This document shows positions 46,875 through 60,500 of a stretch of 64,000 bases of DNA, in pieces. The DNA comes from Botryotinia globosa (taxonomy: Eukaryota > Ascomycota > Leotiomycetes > Helotiales > Sclerotiniaceae), in the NCBI GenBank assembly GCA_014898425.1, contig RCSZ01000026.1, positions 62,001 through 126,000 of the forward strand, given 5' to 3'. A program made the translations under genes and the position numbers. The notes under the pieces were generated by a model. It made no database searches. It had not been told where the DNA came from and saw nothing but the letters and a program-made list of their open reading frames with translations. The first letter of the stretch is position 1, and each line of letters begins with the position of its first letter.

Positions 46875-47108
46875 TGTGTGAACAAGGGAATTCACACATA
46901 GGGAATTCACTTCAAGGAAATGACCCCAATACAAAGGCTACTGTATTGAAAGGATTAAGCGAATGCGAAAGAGACTAGCTCTTTCAGTAGTGCCTATATA
47001 AGGCCTACTACTTTCCCACTTAGCTAGCTCTTTAGATAGAATACAATTAGACATACAGGATCTACATTACGTGGGTGCTACGTCTTCCGTATCCTTCTCG
47101 AACCAACA
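46875..47108 (+). mobile_element. Solo LTR (family A), exact 5-bp target duplication
   Basis: 234 bp, TGTGTGAACAAGGGAATTCA ... CTCGAACCAACA, flanked by TGAAC at 46870-46874 and 47109-47113. Collinear with the LTR at 14269 and equally rich in G+C, so it is young relative to its A+T-rich surroundings. It contains a TATATAAGGC box (about 47005), which could be the promoter of the parent retrotransposon. No full-length element of this family is in the window. Confidence 0.9.
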
Positions 47109-47113
47109 TGAAC

Positions 47114-48954
47114 CTACTTATATTCAATAAGAAAATAAAGAAAATTAACCTTTAATAAATCTAATAATAGAAGTAACATATATTTATAATCACCAATAAC
47201 TTTAAAAACAAAATCAGATTTATATCGACCATAAAACAATAACTAGTACAAAAACTTCTTCATATAAATATATCATAAATACCCTTACTATAATCGATCA
47301 AATCTTTAACAAAAATACACTTTTATCACAAAGTTAAATCAATTAAATTATAATAATTTCATAAATCGAATTTCTTATATAAGCTTTCTTTTTATTAGAA
47401 TTAAAAAACTAGAATATTCTTTTAGGAACTAGAACTTGAACACCTTTTTTAAAAATTCCTATACCCCAAAAAATTAATTAATAATATAATCGTAGAATAT
47501 AACACATATAAGAAAAACATGATAAAATAAAGGAAAGATTTTCTCAGAAAACCCCATTAATCTCCATTGTATTCGAAAAAAGAATTATATTATTTTTGTA
47601 ATAATTATATTCTTATTTATTTGGATTGGGGAGATATTATTGTGAATATTAAAAAAAGAAATTTTGTGTATTTATGCTGAAATTATTAATATTGATATTA
47701 TTAATAATAGATTTATTGTGTTAAATATGAATAATAGAAAAAGTTAAATTATAGATTTTTATAATGATTGAAAATTGTTTAGTATTCAAAGTTTTTATAA
47801 AGGGAATTTAAATACCTAGATATAAAGAAGAAAGTTTTCAGATAAAAGAAAAAAAAAGAATAAATATTTTTCAAAAAACTAGATTGTTTAAAAAATATTC
47901 ATAATACATTTAATATGGATATATAAGATTTCAATATTATTATATATTATTATTATAAAATATTGATTTTAATGATCATTATTTTGTACAATATATATAT
48001 AATATACTATTAATTATAATCAGGAAAGTAGTGATTTTTTAACATAAAGTATATATTATTAAACGTGACAATATTCTAATGCGTTTATATTTACTATTTA
48101 GATTTCATTAACATTTTAATATATTGAATATAAATCAAATTTAATTATACAATGATTTGATTTTATAATATAAAATTGATTTTTTTCTTATTAGAATAGT
48201 ATCAGTAGAATGAAAGGGAATGGGAGATAATGGATATTAAAACGAATTTATATATTATTGATATATTATGAAAAAAGATAAATATAAGTTTTTTAAATTA
48301 TATATCGAAGATTAAAATTGTTACGGGCATTAGTCGTTTTAACATAGAAACAAGCATTGAAATCAAGATAAAAAGCTTTTATATATATATACATATAATT
48401 TAAAAAAGAGGTTTGAAAGAAACTTATAAAAGGTCCTATGATATATCTTTATCTATATTAATATTAATATTATTTTGTATATGATTTTTATAATTTTTTT
48501 TCATTTTTTGATTAAAAGAAACCAACAATTAGTGTTCGAAAATAGTTTCAAACTTTCAACAACGGTTTTTTTAAAGATTCTATTTTAGATTATAATATAC
48601 TTATAATCAATACATTAATATATAATTGATATTATTTAAATGAAAAGAAATTTTGATTTTGATAAATTAAATTGAAAAAAGAAAATTATAATTGAAATTC
48701 TTTAAAATATCTTTAGAATATTCTATAATATACTATTGAAATTCTTTGAAAAATGTTAAAATACTTTAAAATACTTAAAATATCTTTACAATACACCATT
48801 AATACCTTTTTGAAAAATGAATAATTGAATAAAAAGAATATTTTATTCTAAATAATATTTATAGAATATTAATAGAATATATCTTTCATTCAATAAAATA
48901 GATAGATTTTCAAGACTTCTAAGATTCTCATACCTTGAATATCTTTCAGATTTC
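47114..48954. other. A+T-rich block, no gene seen
   Basis: Heavily A+T-rich without recognisable repeats apart from general similarity of 48370-48500 to 57020-57130 (GCTTTTATATATATATACAT-type string followed by AAAAGAGGTTTGAAAGA), suggesting a further dispersed repeat. Confidence 0.45.
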
Positions 48955-48969
48955 CTAGATATTCTAGAT

Positions 48970-51900
48970 CAGATCAACACAACATCCCAAAATCGAAATA
49001 TCTTCGTATTTCGACTTTATTATACAGGATTAATTCTCTACATTCTTTATAAACCCTTTTATTTAATTCAATAATTACTCTTATAATAATATTACGAAAT
49101 GATAAGTTTATAATATTGAATTATTCTTTATAATTATTAAACCTTAAATTTATATATTTATTAAATCTACAATCTTTATCTAATCTCAATCAATTTTATA
49201 TAGTTAAAAGAAAAAGAAATAAAATGAATATTCAAATATTTTTCTTTTTCGAAATTAATTACTACAATCAAAATATCATTTTGAGTATATCAAATATTAT
49301 TAAAAAATAATTTAATATCTTTGAATACAATACAAAAAGCAACTATATAATTATTACAAATCTTATAATATTATTCAATACCTTTATAACATTTTATACA
49401 AATATATCTAATATAGATTTTATAAAGGAATTTATTAATTCTATAATTAATTTTGTAATTATTACTATTTTTATTAATATTATTATTTTATTTATATCTT
49501 TTGATATTTATATCTAATTTTCTATCTATATTATATTTATTATTAGTTTTAAAATCTTTATAGAAATAATTAAATTTAATAATACAAATAATATTAGAAA
49601 TAATATATTATTTAAATCCAAAAATATATAATCCAAGAAAACCTTTTATAATTCTATATCAAAAAAAATTCTATTTTGAATTATATTCAATATTAAAATC
49701 GAAAATTATTTATTAAATATAAACCTCCAGTTTTACTCAATCAATCTTTCATTTTCGCTTTTCAATAATATTTTGTAGAAATTATTAAAGGTTTTTTTTT
49801 AATTAATATTCTAATAATTTTGTTTATAATTACAAACTAAATTATTATTTTTATAATTAGTAATATTTGTAATTTGTTTTATAATAAATATAATCAATAA
49901 AAGATATTACAAATATTAAATATTATATCCCTAATTATTCTAAAGATTTGATATAACTATATAATTATAAAAATCCCTATTTCCTTTATAAATCTAAATA
50001 ATAAAGTAATTATAATAAATAAAATCCTTATCTTTAATAAAATCTTTATATAAATAAAATCTTTATATAAATAAAGAAATATTTAATTACTATTAAATCC
50101 TTTAGTTATAAAATTAGCGAATATTTTAACAAAATCATTTAAATCATTTTATTTATTAAAATAATTCGTTTTTTCACTTTTTTCAATATTAATAATTCTT
50201 TTAGATTAATTGAAAAAAATATATTATAACTTAATATAATCTAGATTACTAAAAATATTATTTCTTTTTTAAATATAATCAACTCCTTTTCTATATTTAT
50301 TATAATTATTGAATAAATATATATAAAGGATTAATAGATATTAATTATATAACATCATCCAAATATATTAATTATTATAATCTATTCAAAATTAAATATA
50401 AGAAATACTTTATTGTTTTTTAATATAAAAATGATATTATAATACTTTTTATTAAAAATAAGCTTAAGACTATTTGAAAAATGAGGGAGGTTTAATATAA
50501 AGTGGTTAATATATTTGTTGAAATTTTCAAAATAGAAATACTTGATATTTCTGTAATTACAATTACAAAATCTATTAATAAATATAAATATAATATTATT
50601 ATTATTTAATACAAATAGATTGAATCTATTTCTATTGTTAATCAGACCCTAGCCTGAAATTAGATACAAGCTTTTATAATTGTGATTTAAATCTAAATTC
50701 TTATAACTATAATCTAGATATTTATTCTTTTTCAAATAAAAATTCTTAGATTATATTTGAAAATAAACAAAGGAAAGAATAAGAATATTTCTTATTATAT
50801 ATAAAATCCTAATAAGTTTAGTATATTCGATTTAGAAAAAATATTTTATTAATATTAATATAATATAATAGATTTTGTAATAAAATCTATAATTAATAGA
50901 TTTAATAATATAACCTTTAGGTTTATTGAATTAATATTAATAAAAATATTTCTATATATATAATAATTCTTATAGTTTTCAATATTTAGTAAATCAATAT
51001 TATATATATTCAAGAATTTTAAATAATTATTAATATATAAATTCAAAATTATTGAAATTATAATTATTATATTTCAATAAACTTTTAAAATTTTGAGAAT
51101 TTTGAAAAACTAAATTATTTTTGAATTATAATATATATATGTAAAGATATTAGTTTATATATATAATAATATTATTTTATATATAATAGGAATTTTTTTG
51201 GAATAAATATAAATAGGAATATTATATTCAATTTATATTATTAATCGAGTAATAATAAGGTAATTAATTATATATTTAATTTAATTTTATTATTTTGATA
51301 TTTGATAGGAGATGATTTTAATATTTAGTATTATATATTCGAATTAGGGATGTAATTCTAATATAGAAATTTAGATTTAATATATTAATCTAATGATAGT
51401 GGTATAGATTTTATTAATATCTTTAATGAATTTATATATAAAACTAATTATATTATTAATTTCATTTTTTTAAATATTCTTTTTTATTGAAATCATTATT
51501 AGGGAAGATATATATAATAACTTGGATTATAAAATACAAATTATTATTATTTTACGATAGGATATCATTTTATTGAAACAATATTATTATAAAATTCTAA
51601 AGATAGAATTGAGAAAACTTTTTGATTTAGTATATATTAATATAGTTTATTTTTCTAATCCTTTTTTTTTATAAATGAAATAATAATCAAAATATATATA
51701 ATAGATTTTATAATAATAATGAATATTATTATTTATATAATTAATAAGTCTAATAAAGAAAATAATAAAGCTATATTGTAATAAATTTCTAAATGTAAGG
51801 AAATATACTAGAATTATTTTTATAAATATAATATTTCAAATAAAAATATTCTTTAAATAATTGAAATTTTTTATAAAATAACTTGATAAGTAAAATATAA

Positions 51901-54900
51901 TTATTAAAAGAATATTATAACTAGAATTAAAGATAATAAAGAGTTTTATAGAGTTATCAATTAATATAAATTAAAGTTTAATCTGAAATCATTTTTATTG
52001 TTTATTAATAGAAATCTTATCAAAAATATTATAAAAAAGATTGAAATTCTATATAAAAAGATTTTCGATGATTTTAATATTTTTAATAATCTCAAATATA
52101 ATTCTTTTAAAAATTGAAATAAATTGGGCATTTTAAAATGATCTTAATTTATTTTAATAAAAAAAATCGAATATAATATTATTAAAATCTTCAATATTTT
52201 TCCAGATATTAATTATATTATAATATAAATATTTAAAATCTATTAGTCAGTAATCAGCAATATTCTATATAAACTTTATAATTAATATTTAATATTCAAT
52301 TTTATTCTATAAATCTAAAAGTTTATTAAAATAATTATATTATTTAAAATCAATAAAAAGAATAGATTCTCTATTTGCTTTTAATAATCAATTATACTTA
52401 TTTTCTATATTTCAAAAAACCTAAAAAGAATTATAATTTATTATCTAATATAAATCATACTAATTAATAATATTCTCAATTTATAATATAAAGAAATTCT
52501 TTTTAAAAAAACTATTATAAATCTGATTATCTATTTTATATACAATATAAAAACTATTTTTTCCTAAAGATTGAAAATTATTATAATTATTATGGATATT
52601 CAAAATATTTTCGATATATTTTTAAAATAAAAATTATTTGAAAAAATAATTAAATAAAACTAATTTTTAGTTTTTCTAAAACTAATCGATTCTTTCCTTA
52701 TTAATCAATATATTCGAATCTGTTTAGAGAATTCAATTACACCTAATTATAAGATTATATATAGAATATTATAGAGCTTCTTTTTCTCCCTAATTCTATA
52801 TATATTATATCTAATTAAATTTATATTATAAAATATAGAATTATACTTTGAATATACTAATGATTTTTATCTATATTAGACTTTCTAATCCCTAAATTCT
52901 AATATTCTTATTTTAATAAATAATATAAAGAAAATTCTTAAATAAAATAATAATAATAAGCTTGTTTTTATTCTTAAAAAATTTAAAATATTTTATTTTA
53001 TTAAAAAAAGGAAGATTATACTTTTTTCTATATTATTAATAAAAAGCTTATTATTATATTAATTATTACAATTAAAAATAAAATATAATCTGTTTTAAAA
53101 TAATTTAGAATTTAATTCAATAGAAAACTTTTTTTTAAAAATATATTATTATAAAAACTATTCAAACTCAAATAATAATATATTATATTTACAATTTTAT
53201 AAAAATAATTAATAGCTCTTTAATTTTAATTTTATATAAAATTATTATTATTTATATTATTTCTTTTTTTATATATAGAATTAAAATATAATTCAATAAT
53301 AGAATAAAATCATTTTATATCCAATATATTATTTACAATCTTGCTATCTTCTTTTGAATAAACTAATATATCGATTTATTGAAATAAATACTTATTTTAA
53401 TATTCAAAAATATATTTTTAATCTAGAAAATTATTCTAATAATTTTTTTTTTAAAAATATAGATATTCTATTTACTAATATAATATTAAATAAAACTAAA
53501 TTTCGATTTACTATATATATCCAATTAATAAATATCTTTTATTCTAGAATTCATTAGATTACACCTTTATTTATTATTAGAAATAGAAATACTAATTAAT
53601 AATAAAAATCTAAAATCAAAATTCAATATTTAAGAATAATCCTTTTTAATATTATATATTTTATATTACAATCTTCATATTTCTTTTTGAAATATTGAAT
53701 AGATTTAATAAAAGGTATTAATAAGAAAATAATAATTATTAGTTTCAAAAAATAATGATTTCATTTTTCTTTTAATAAAATCTCAATTTTCTTAAATAAT
53801 TTTAAATAAATTGTTGATAAAAAAAGGCTTATTGAATATAAATATATAATAAATATATCAAAATAAAAAGTAAATTGTTAATAATTTAGATTCGATTAAT
53901 AATATCTTATATATCTTCGATTTAAAAGCAATTAGGATTTATATAGACTTCAAATATACTTTAAGAATTCTTTTATTTAACAAATAATATTTATAATTTT
54001 GTATTAATAGTATTTCAATAATTTAATATTTATATAGTAATATATTCAACTTCTTCTGATAAACTTTCTATATTTATTAAAATACTATATAAATCTTTGA
54101 TATTAAAATTTGTTAATCCTCTAAATATATGAATATCGAAGAAAACAAGATTGTTGATAAACTTATTAATCTTAGAATCTATAAATTCGTTTAAAATTTA
54201 GAATCTATTTCAATACCTATCATTAATAAAATAAGGATTATTATCAAAAGGTTTTATAATTGAATAAAACAATTTTAATAAAAGAAATAATAATCTATTC
54301 TTTTAAATACTTATAATAAATAGAATCTTGTTTATATAATTAAATTTTCTTTGGAATTGAATTTATTAAAAAAAAAATTATATTATATTCTAATTATATA
54401 TATAAAATATAAGGATTTTATATAGTATTATAAAAAGTTCTAATATCAAAATATTAATTTGAAATATTTTTATAATTATTAAAAAACTCTTAAGTATTTA
54501 ATATTATATTATAAATTACTAATTCAATTTAGAAAATAGTTTAAACAATCATTTTTATTTTTACCTTTATTAATAATAAAAGATTTTAATTATCTTTTGT
54601 TTTTAATATTATAATTACTAATATTAACCGAATTCTTTAAAATTATTTAATTCTATACTAACATTTGTTTTCATTAAGAATACTCTTTCCCTTTTTTTCT
54701 TTTTCTTTTTCTTTTTCTTTTTCTTTTTCTTTTTCTTTTTCTTTTTCTTTCTTTTTAATTAAATCATTAAATCCTACTCTTTCTTTATCTAATTTAAATA
54801 GTGATTAAAAAATATAATAGAAATTCCTTTCAATACTAATATATTTTGTAAATATATATTCTTATAACCCACATTTGTTTATTCCTAAAAAACTATATCT

Positions 54901-55114
54901 AGCTTTTTAGAATTCTAGAAATACTATTAATCCTATTTTAATTAACAAAAAAGGAATTATTCAAATAAACTCTAATCCTTATATATATAAATTGCTTTCT
55001 AAAATATTAAATAAATCCATAGCTTAATACATCTCTATATCCCTTAAAAAGTTCCCAGAGTTGGTTTTAAGTCAGCTCGATGGATGTTAATAAATACTAC
55101 TACTACTACTACTA
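48970..55114 (+). mobile_element. ~6.1-kb non-LTR retrotransposon (LINE), copy 1, RIP-decayed
   Basis: Aligns collinearly over its whole length with 57511-63594. It ends in AATACTACTACTACTACTAC, a (TAC)n tail instead of LTR or inverted repeat, and is flanked by the exact 15-bp duplication CTAGATATTCTAGAT (48955-48969 and 55115-55129). A tandem 3' tail plus a long target duplication is the signature of target-primed reverse transcription. The size suits a Tad1-type fungal LINE with two ORFs; the coding frames are gone, so the clade is inferred. Orientation is from the tail at the right. Confidence 0.8.
54693..54755. repeat. Hexanucleotide (CTTTTT)n in LINE copy 1
   Basis: About ten CTTTTT units. 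The homologous place in copy 2 (about 63215-63250) has a shorter, impure version, so length changed after the copies separated. Confidence 0.85.
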
Positions 55115-55129
55115 CTAGATATTCTAGAT

Positions 55130-57481
55130 TCCTTTAAATTCCAAGGATTCAAAAAAAGGTTCATATAAAAAAACAATACCTACAGACTAATAATATCTTG
55201 ATTTTACAAACTGTATCAAGAAAATAGAATCTCTTCATAATACTTTGAATATCTTTTAAATAAAAAAGAAATCTAACTAATTAGGTTTATAAATGATGAA
55301 ATTAATTCATTAATAAAAGTTAATTATAAACAATGAATATTATATTGAATGATTTATGTATTAACAAAAACAAAATAATATTCTACTGAAATCACTTTAT
55401 TCGATCAAAAAATACAAATAAATTATTGTCAGGATTTTCAAACTTTTTAAATATCTTCCAAATCTTTTAGAACTTCAAGAATTCAACGAGAAACCAATAG
55501 AATTTTGCATTTTCAAATTATTCTTAAAATTCTCAAACTTTCTGAACATTTTCCGAATTTTCCAAAATTTCAGAAATTTCTTTAGATTTGGAAAGCCCAA
55601 CAAAAAGTTAATAGAACTTCATATTTTTAAGATTTTCAAAATTTACATCTTAAATATTTTCTATTCTTTCAAACACTTCAAATTTCAGAATTTCAGAATT
55701 TTCATATCTTAGATATCTTCTAATTTTTCAAATGTTTTAAATCTTCAAGATTTTTAGATTTTAAGTATCTTTTAATTTTCTAATCTTTTAAATTTTCAAA
55801 ATTGTTGAGATTTCGAATATTATATATTAACAAAATATTTTTATATTCTAATATTGTAGATTTTGTATTTTTTTAAACTTGAAGATTGAGAAAAAAGAAA
55901 CAAAATCTAATTATCAAAAATAAATTATTATATTATCGAAAACAAATTAATCTTTTTTTTTGAATCTCTTGAATTTTCAAAGTTAATATTTTTTTGAACC
56001 CAAAACCCGAAAAAAAAGCGAAACCCTATCAAATACAAATCATTACTTTATCAGAAACAAATCGATTTCTTTTTTAAAGTTCTAAAATTATTAATCTAAT
56101 TAATGCAGAAAAAATTATTATTTTTTAAAATTTTCAAGTTTTCGAAAATTATATACTAGCAAAAAACCATCGATTTTTACACATTCAAAAAACAAATAAA
56201 GTTTCAAAAAAAAACCAAAAAAAACCAAAATCTTATTATCAAATATAAATCATTATACCATCAAAAACAAATCAATTTCTTTCTTTCAAATCTTTCGAAA
56301 TTTTAACATTTTTAGATTTTCGAATATCAAAAATATTAGTTTAATCAATTTAAAGCATTACATGATTTTTCAGAATTTTTAGGAATTTCAAAATTTGAAA
56401 AATTCTATACCAACAATTAAGATATTCTTTTAAAAATTTGAAAACTTTTAATATTTTTATAATTTTCAGAATTTTCAGAATTTAATAGTTTTATATCCTT
56501 TTCAAAAATAAATAACTTTTAAAAATGAAAACTTAAATAAAAGAAAGTAAAACTTTATCAAATATAAATTATTATACTATCAAAAAACAAATCAAACACT
56601 TTTTTTTCTTCGAATTTTAAAATTTTCAAAATTCAAAATTCAAAATTCAAATTAATTCTCAGATTTGAGATTTGAAACTAATACTAAATATTCTTATACT
56701 ATAATATAGCTTTTTCAAAAACTACTGAAAAATCGAATCTTATAGAATTAAAGTATAATTATTACAAAAATTAATAAGATTTAAAAAGAAAAGTCAATCC
56801 AATAATAATTGATTATTGAATAGTTTTAAAAAAAACATATATATAGAAAAGGATTAATTGTAAAATAATTTTCAAAAGTTTTCAAAAGTTTTCAAAAAAT
56901 ATAAAATAATCTATCAATTAAGTTTAAAATCTTCTAAGAATAAAAGCCCTAAAAAGAGAAGTTTTATCACAAATATTAATTGACTTCACATCAGGCCAAT
57001 TATCAAAACCAAAATAAAAAATTTTATATACATATATATGTAACTTCAAAAAAAGGTTTTAGATAAATCAATAAAAGTCTTATAATATGCTTATATCTAT
57101 ATTAATACTGATTGTTATCTTGCATGAAGTTCTTTTAAAAATAGAATTATAATTTTCTAAAAGAAACTTGAAGAATGATAAAATAAAAACATTGTAATCA
57201 AAAGAATATAATATTGTAATTATTGATAACTTTTTCGATATTTTGAGAAAGTTAAGAAGAAAAAAACAATTATTATAATAAAATAGAAAATATAAGGTTT
57301 TAATAGATATGTTAAGTTTTTTGAATAAAATAGATATCTTAATGATATAAGCAGGGATATAAAACAATGAAAGTATAGTGCTAGTATTAATGAAGAGATA
57401 TTTCTATAGTTTTTAAACTTCTGAATAGTATTAATACTAATATAGGAGGAGTGTTTCTATGGTATTTGAGATTCTAAATAG
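55130..57481. repeat. A+T-rich spacer with irregular repeats
   Basis: No gene. A ~48-bp motif (TATCAAATAYAAATCATTAY then YATCAAAAACAAATCRATTT) recurs at about 55911, 56027, 56235 and 56554 at growing spacings, between many TTTTCAAAATTT-like strings (55430-56650). Family-C repeat at 57328-57478. Confidence 0.5.
57328..57478 (+). repeat. Dispersed repeat (family C)
   Basis: ATATCTTAATGATATAAGCA, then GGGATATAAAACAATGAAAG, then AGTGCTAGTATTAATGAAGA. See the copies at 37570, 38895 and 46010 (reverse). It ends just before the FB3 element. Confidence 0.5.
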
Positions 57482-57510
57482 TAAATCGAATGCTCTACTT
57501 TTAAATCACC
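57482..57510. mobile_element. FB3 long-TIR element, left tip (split by LINE)
   Basis: TAAATCGAATGCTCTACTTT-TAAATCACC matches the first 29 bp of FB2 (TAAGTCAACCACCCTACTTT-CGGGCCACC). The rest of the element resumes at 63595. The last 13 bp are the LINE target duplication. Confidence 0.65.
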
Positions 57511-60500
57511 ACTCATCATAGATTTATTAGATCAACACAATATCTCAAAATCGAGGTATCTTTGTATTTTCGATTTTAGTATATAGAATTAACTTTTTAT
57601 ATTTTTTATAAATCTTTTTATTTAATTTAATAATTATTTTTGTATTAATATTATTAGATAATAGGTTTATAATATTAAATTATTTTTTGTAATTATTAAA
57701 CTTTAAATTTATATATTTATTGGATTTATGATCTTTATTTAATTTTAATTAATTTTATATAATTAAAAGAAAAAGAAATAGAATAAATATTCAATTTTTT
57801 TTTTGGAAATTGATTATTACAATTAAAAAATTATTTCGAATATATTAAATATTATCAAAAAACAATTTAATATTTTTAAATACAATATAAAAAGCAAATG
57901 TATAATTGTTATAAGTTTTATAATATTATTCAATATCTTTGTAGTATTTTATACAAATATATTTAGTATAGTTTTTATAAAGGAATTTATTAGTTTTATA
58001 ATTAATTTTATAATTATTATTGTTTTCATTAATATTATTATTTTCTTTATTTCTTTTGATATTTGTATTTAATTTTTTATTTATATTATATCTATTATTA
58101 GCTTTAAGATTTTTGTGAAGATAATTCAATTTGGTAGTATAAATAATACTAAAAACAATATATTCTTTAAATTCAGAAATGTATAATTCAAAAAAACTTT
58201 TTATAGTTTTATATTAAAAAAAGTTTTATTTCGAATTATATTTAATATTGAAATTAGAGATTGTTTATTAAATATAAACTTTTGATTTTATTCAATCGAT
58301 TTCTTATTTTTATTTTTCAATAATATTTTATAAAAATTATTGAAAGTTTTTTTTAATTAATATTTTAATAATTTTGTTTATAATTATAAATTAAACTATT
58401 ATTTTTATATTTAGTAATATTTGCAATTTGTTTTATAATAAATATAATTAACAAAACATATTACAAATAATAAATATTATATTTCTAATTATTTTAAAGA
58501 TTTGATATAATTATATAATTATAAAAATCCCTATTTCCTTTATAAATCTAAATAATAGAGTAATCATAATAAACAAGGCTTTCATTTTTAATGAAATCTT
58601 TATATAAATGAAAAAACATTGAGTTATTATTAAATCCTTTAATTATAAAATTAATAAATACTTTAATAGAATTATCTGAATCATTTTATTTATTAAAATA
58701 GTTTGCTTTTTTATTCTCTTTAATATTAGGAATTCTTTTAAACTAATTAAAAAAAGATATATTATAATCCAATATAATTTAAATCATTAAGGATATTACT
58801 TTCTTGTTAAATATAATTGATTTTTTCTTTGTATTTATTGTGGTTATTAAATAAATAAATATAAGGAATTAATAGATATTAATTATATAGTATTCTTTAA
58901 ATATATTAATTCTTATAATCTATTTGAGATTGAATATAATAAATACTTTATTATTTTTTAATACAAAAATAATATTATAGTATTTTTTATTCAAAATAAG
59001 TTTAAGATTATCTAAAAAATAAAAGAGATTCAATATAAAATAATCAATATATTTATTGAAATTCCTAAAATAGAGATATTTAATACTTTTATAATTATAA
59101 TTGTAAATTTTATTAATTAATATAAATAGATTGGATTTATTCTTATTATTAATTAGATTCTAATTTACAATTAAATATAAGTTTTTACAATTATAATTTA
59201 AATATCTATTCTTTTTTTAATAAAGGTTTTTAAAATATATCTAAAAACAAATAAAGAAAAGAATAAAAATGTTTTTTGTTATATATAAAACCTTAATAAA
59301 TTTAATATATTTGATTTTAAAAATATATTTTATTAATATTAATATAATATAATAAATTTTGTAATAGAATTTATAATTAACAAATTTAATAATATAATCT
59401 TTAGATTTTTTAAATCAATATTAATAGAAATATTTTTATATATATAATAATTTTTGTAATTTTTGATATTTAATAAATTAATATTATTTATATTCAGAAA
59501 TTTTGAATAATTATTAATATTTGAATATAAAATTATTCGAGTTATAATTATTATATTTTGATAGATTTCTGAAATCTTGAGAATCCTAAAGAATCAAATT
59601 GTTTTTGAATTATAATATATATATATATAAAGATATTAATTTATATATATAATAATATTGTTTTATATATAATAAAAATCTCTTTTGAATTAATATAAAT
59701 AGGAATATTATATTCAATTTGTATTATTAATTAAAGAATAATGAAATAATTGATTATAAATTCTATCTAATTTTATTATTTTGATATTTAATAAAAGGTG
59801 ATTTTAATATCTAATATTATATATTCAAATTAAAAATTTAATCTAAATATAAGGGTTTGATCTCAATATATTAGTTTAATGATAATAGTATAGATTTCAT
59901 TAATATTTTTAATAAATTTATATATAAGATTGATTATATTATTGATTTTATTTTCTTAAATATTCTTTTTATTAGAATTATTATTAAAAAAGATATATAA
60001 AATGGCTTGAATTATAAGATATAAATTATTATTATTCTAGAATGGAATATAATTTTGTTGGAGTAATATTATTATAGAATTTCAAAAATAGAATTAAGAA
60101 AACTTTTTGATTTAATATATATTAATATAGTTTGTTTTTTTAGTTCTTTTTTCTTTATAAATAAAATAATAATCGAAATATATATAATAGATTTTATAAT
60201 AATAATAGATATTGTTATTTATATAATTAATAGGTTTGATAAAGAAGATATTAAAGTTATATTATAATAGATTTTTGAATATAAGAAGGTATATTAGAAT
60301 CATTTCTATAAATATAATATTTTAAATAAAGATATTTTTTAAATAATTCGGATTTTTTATAAACTAATTTGATAAATAAAATATAATTATTGAAAAAATA
60401 TTATAAATAAAATTAAAAACAATAAGGAATTCTATAGGATTATTAATTAATATAAATTAAGATTTAGTTTGAAATTGTTTTTATTATTTATTGATAGAAA

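Noticed and set aside
57926..58129. 67-codon Asn/Lys/Tyr-rich frame in LINE copy 2
   Set aside because: Product of A+T-rich decay; the aligned part of LINE copy 1 has stops.
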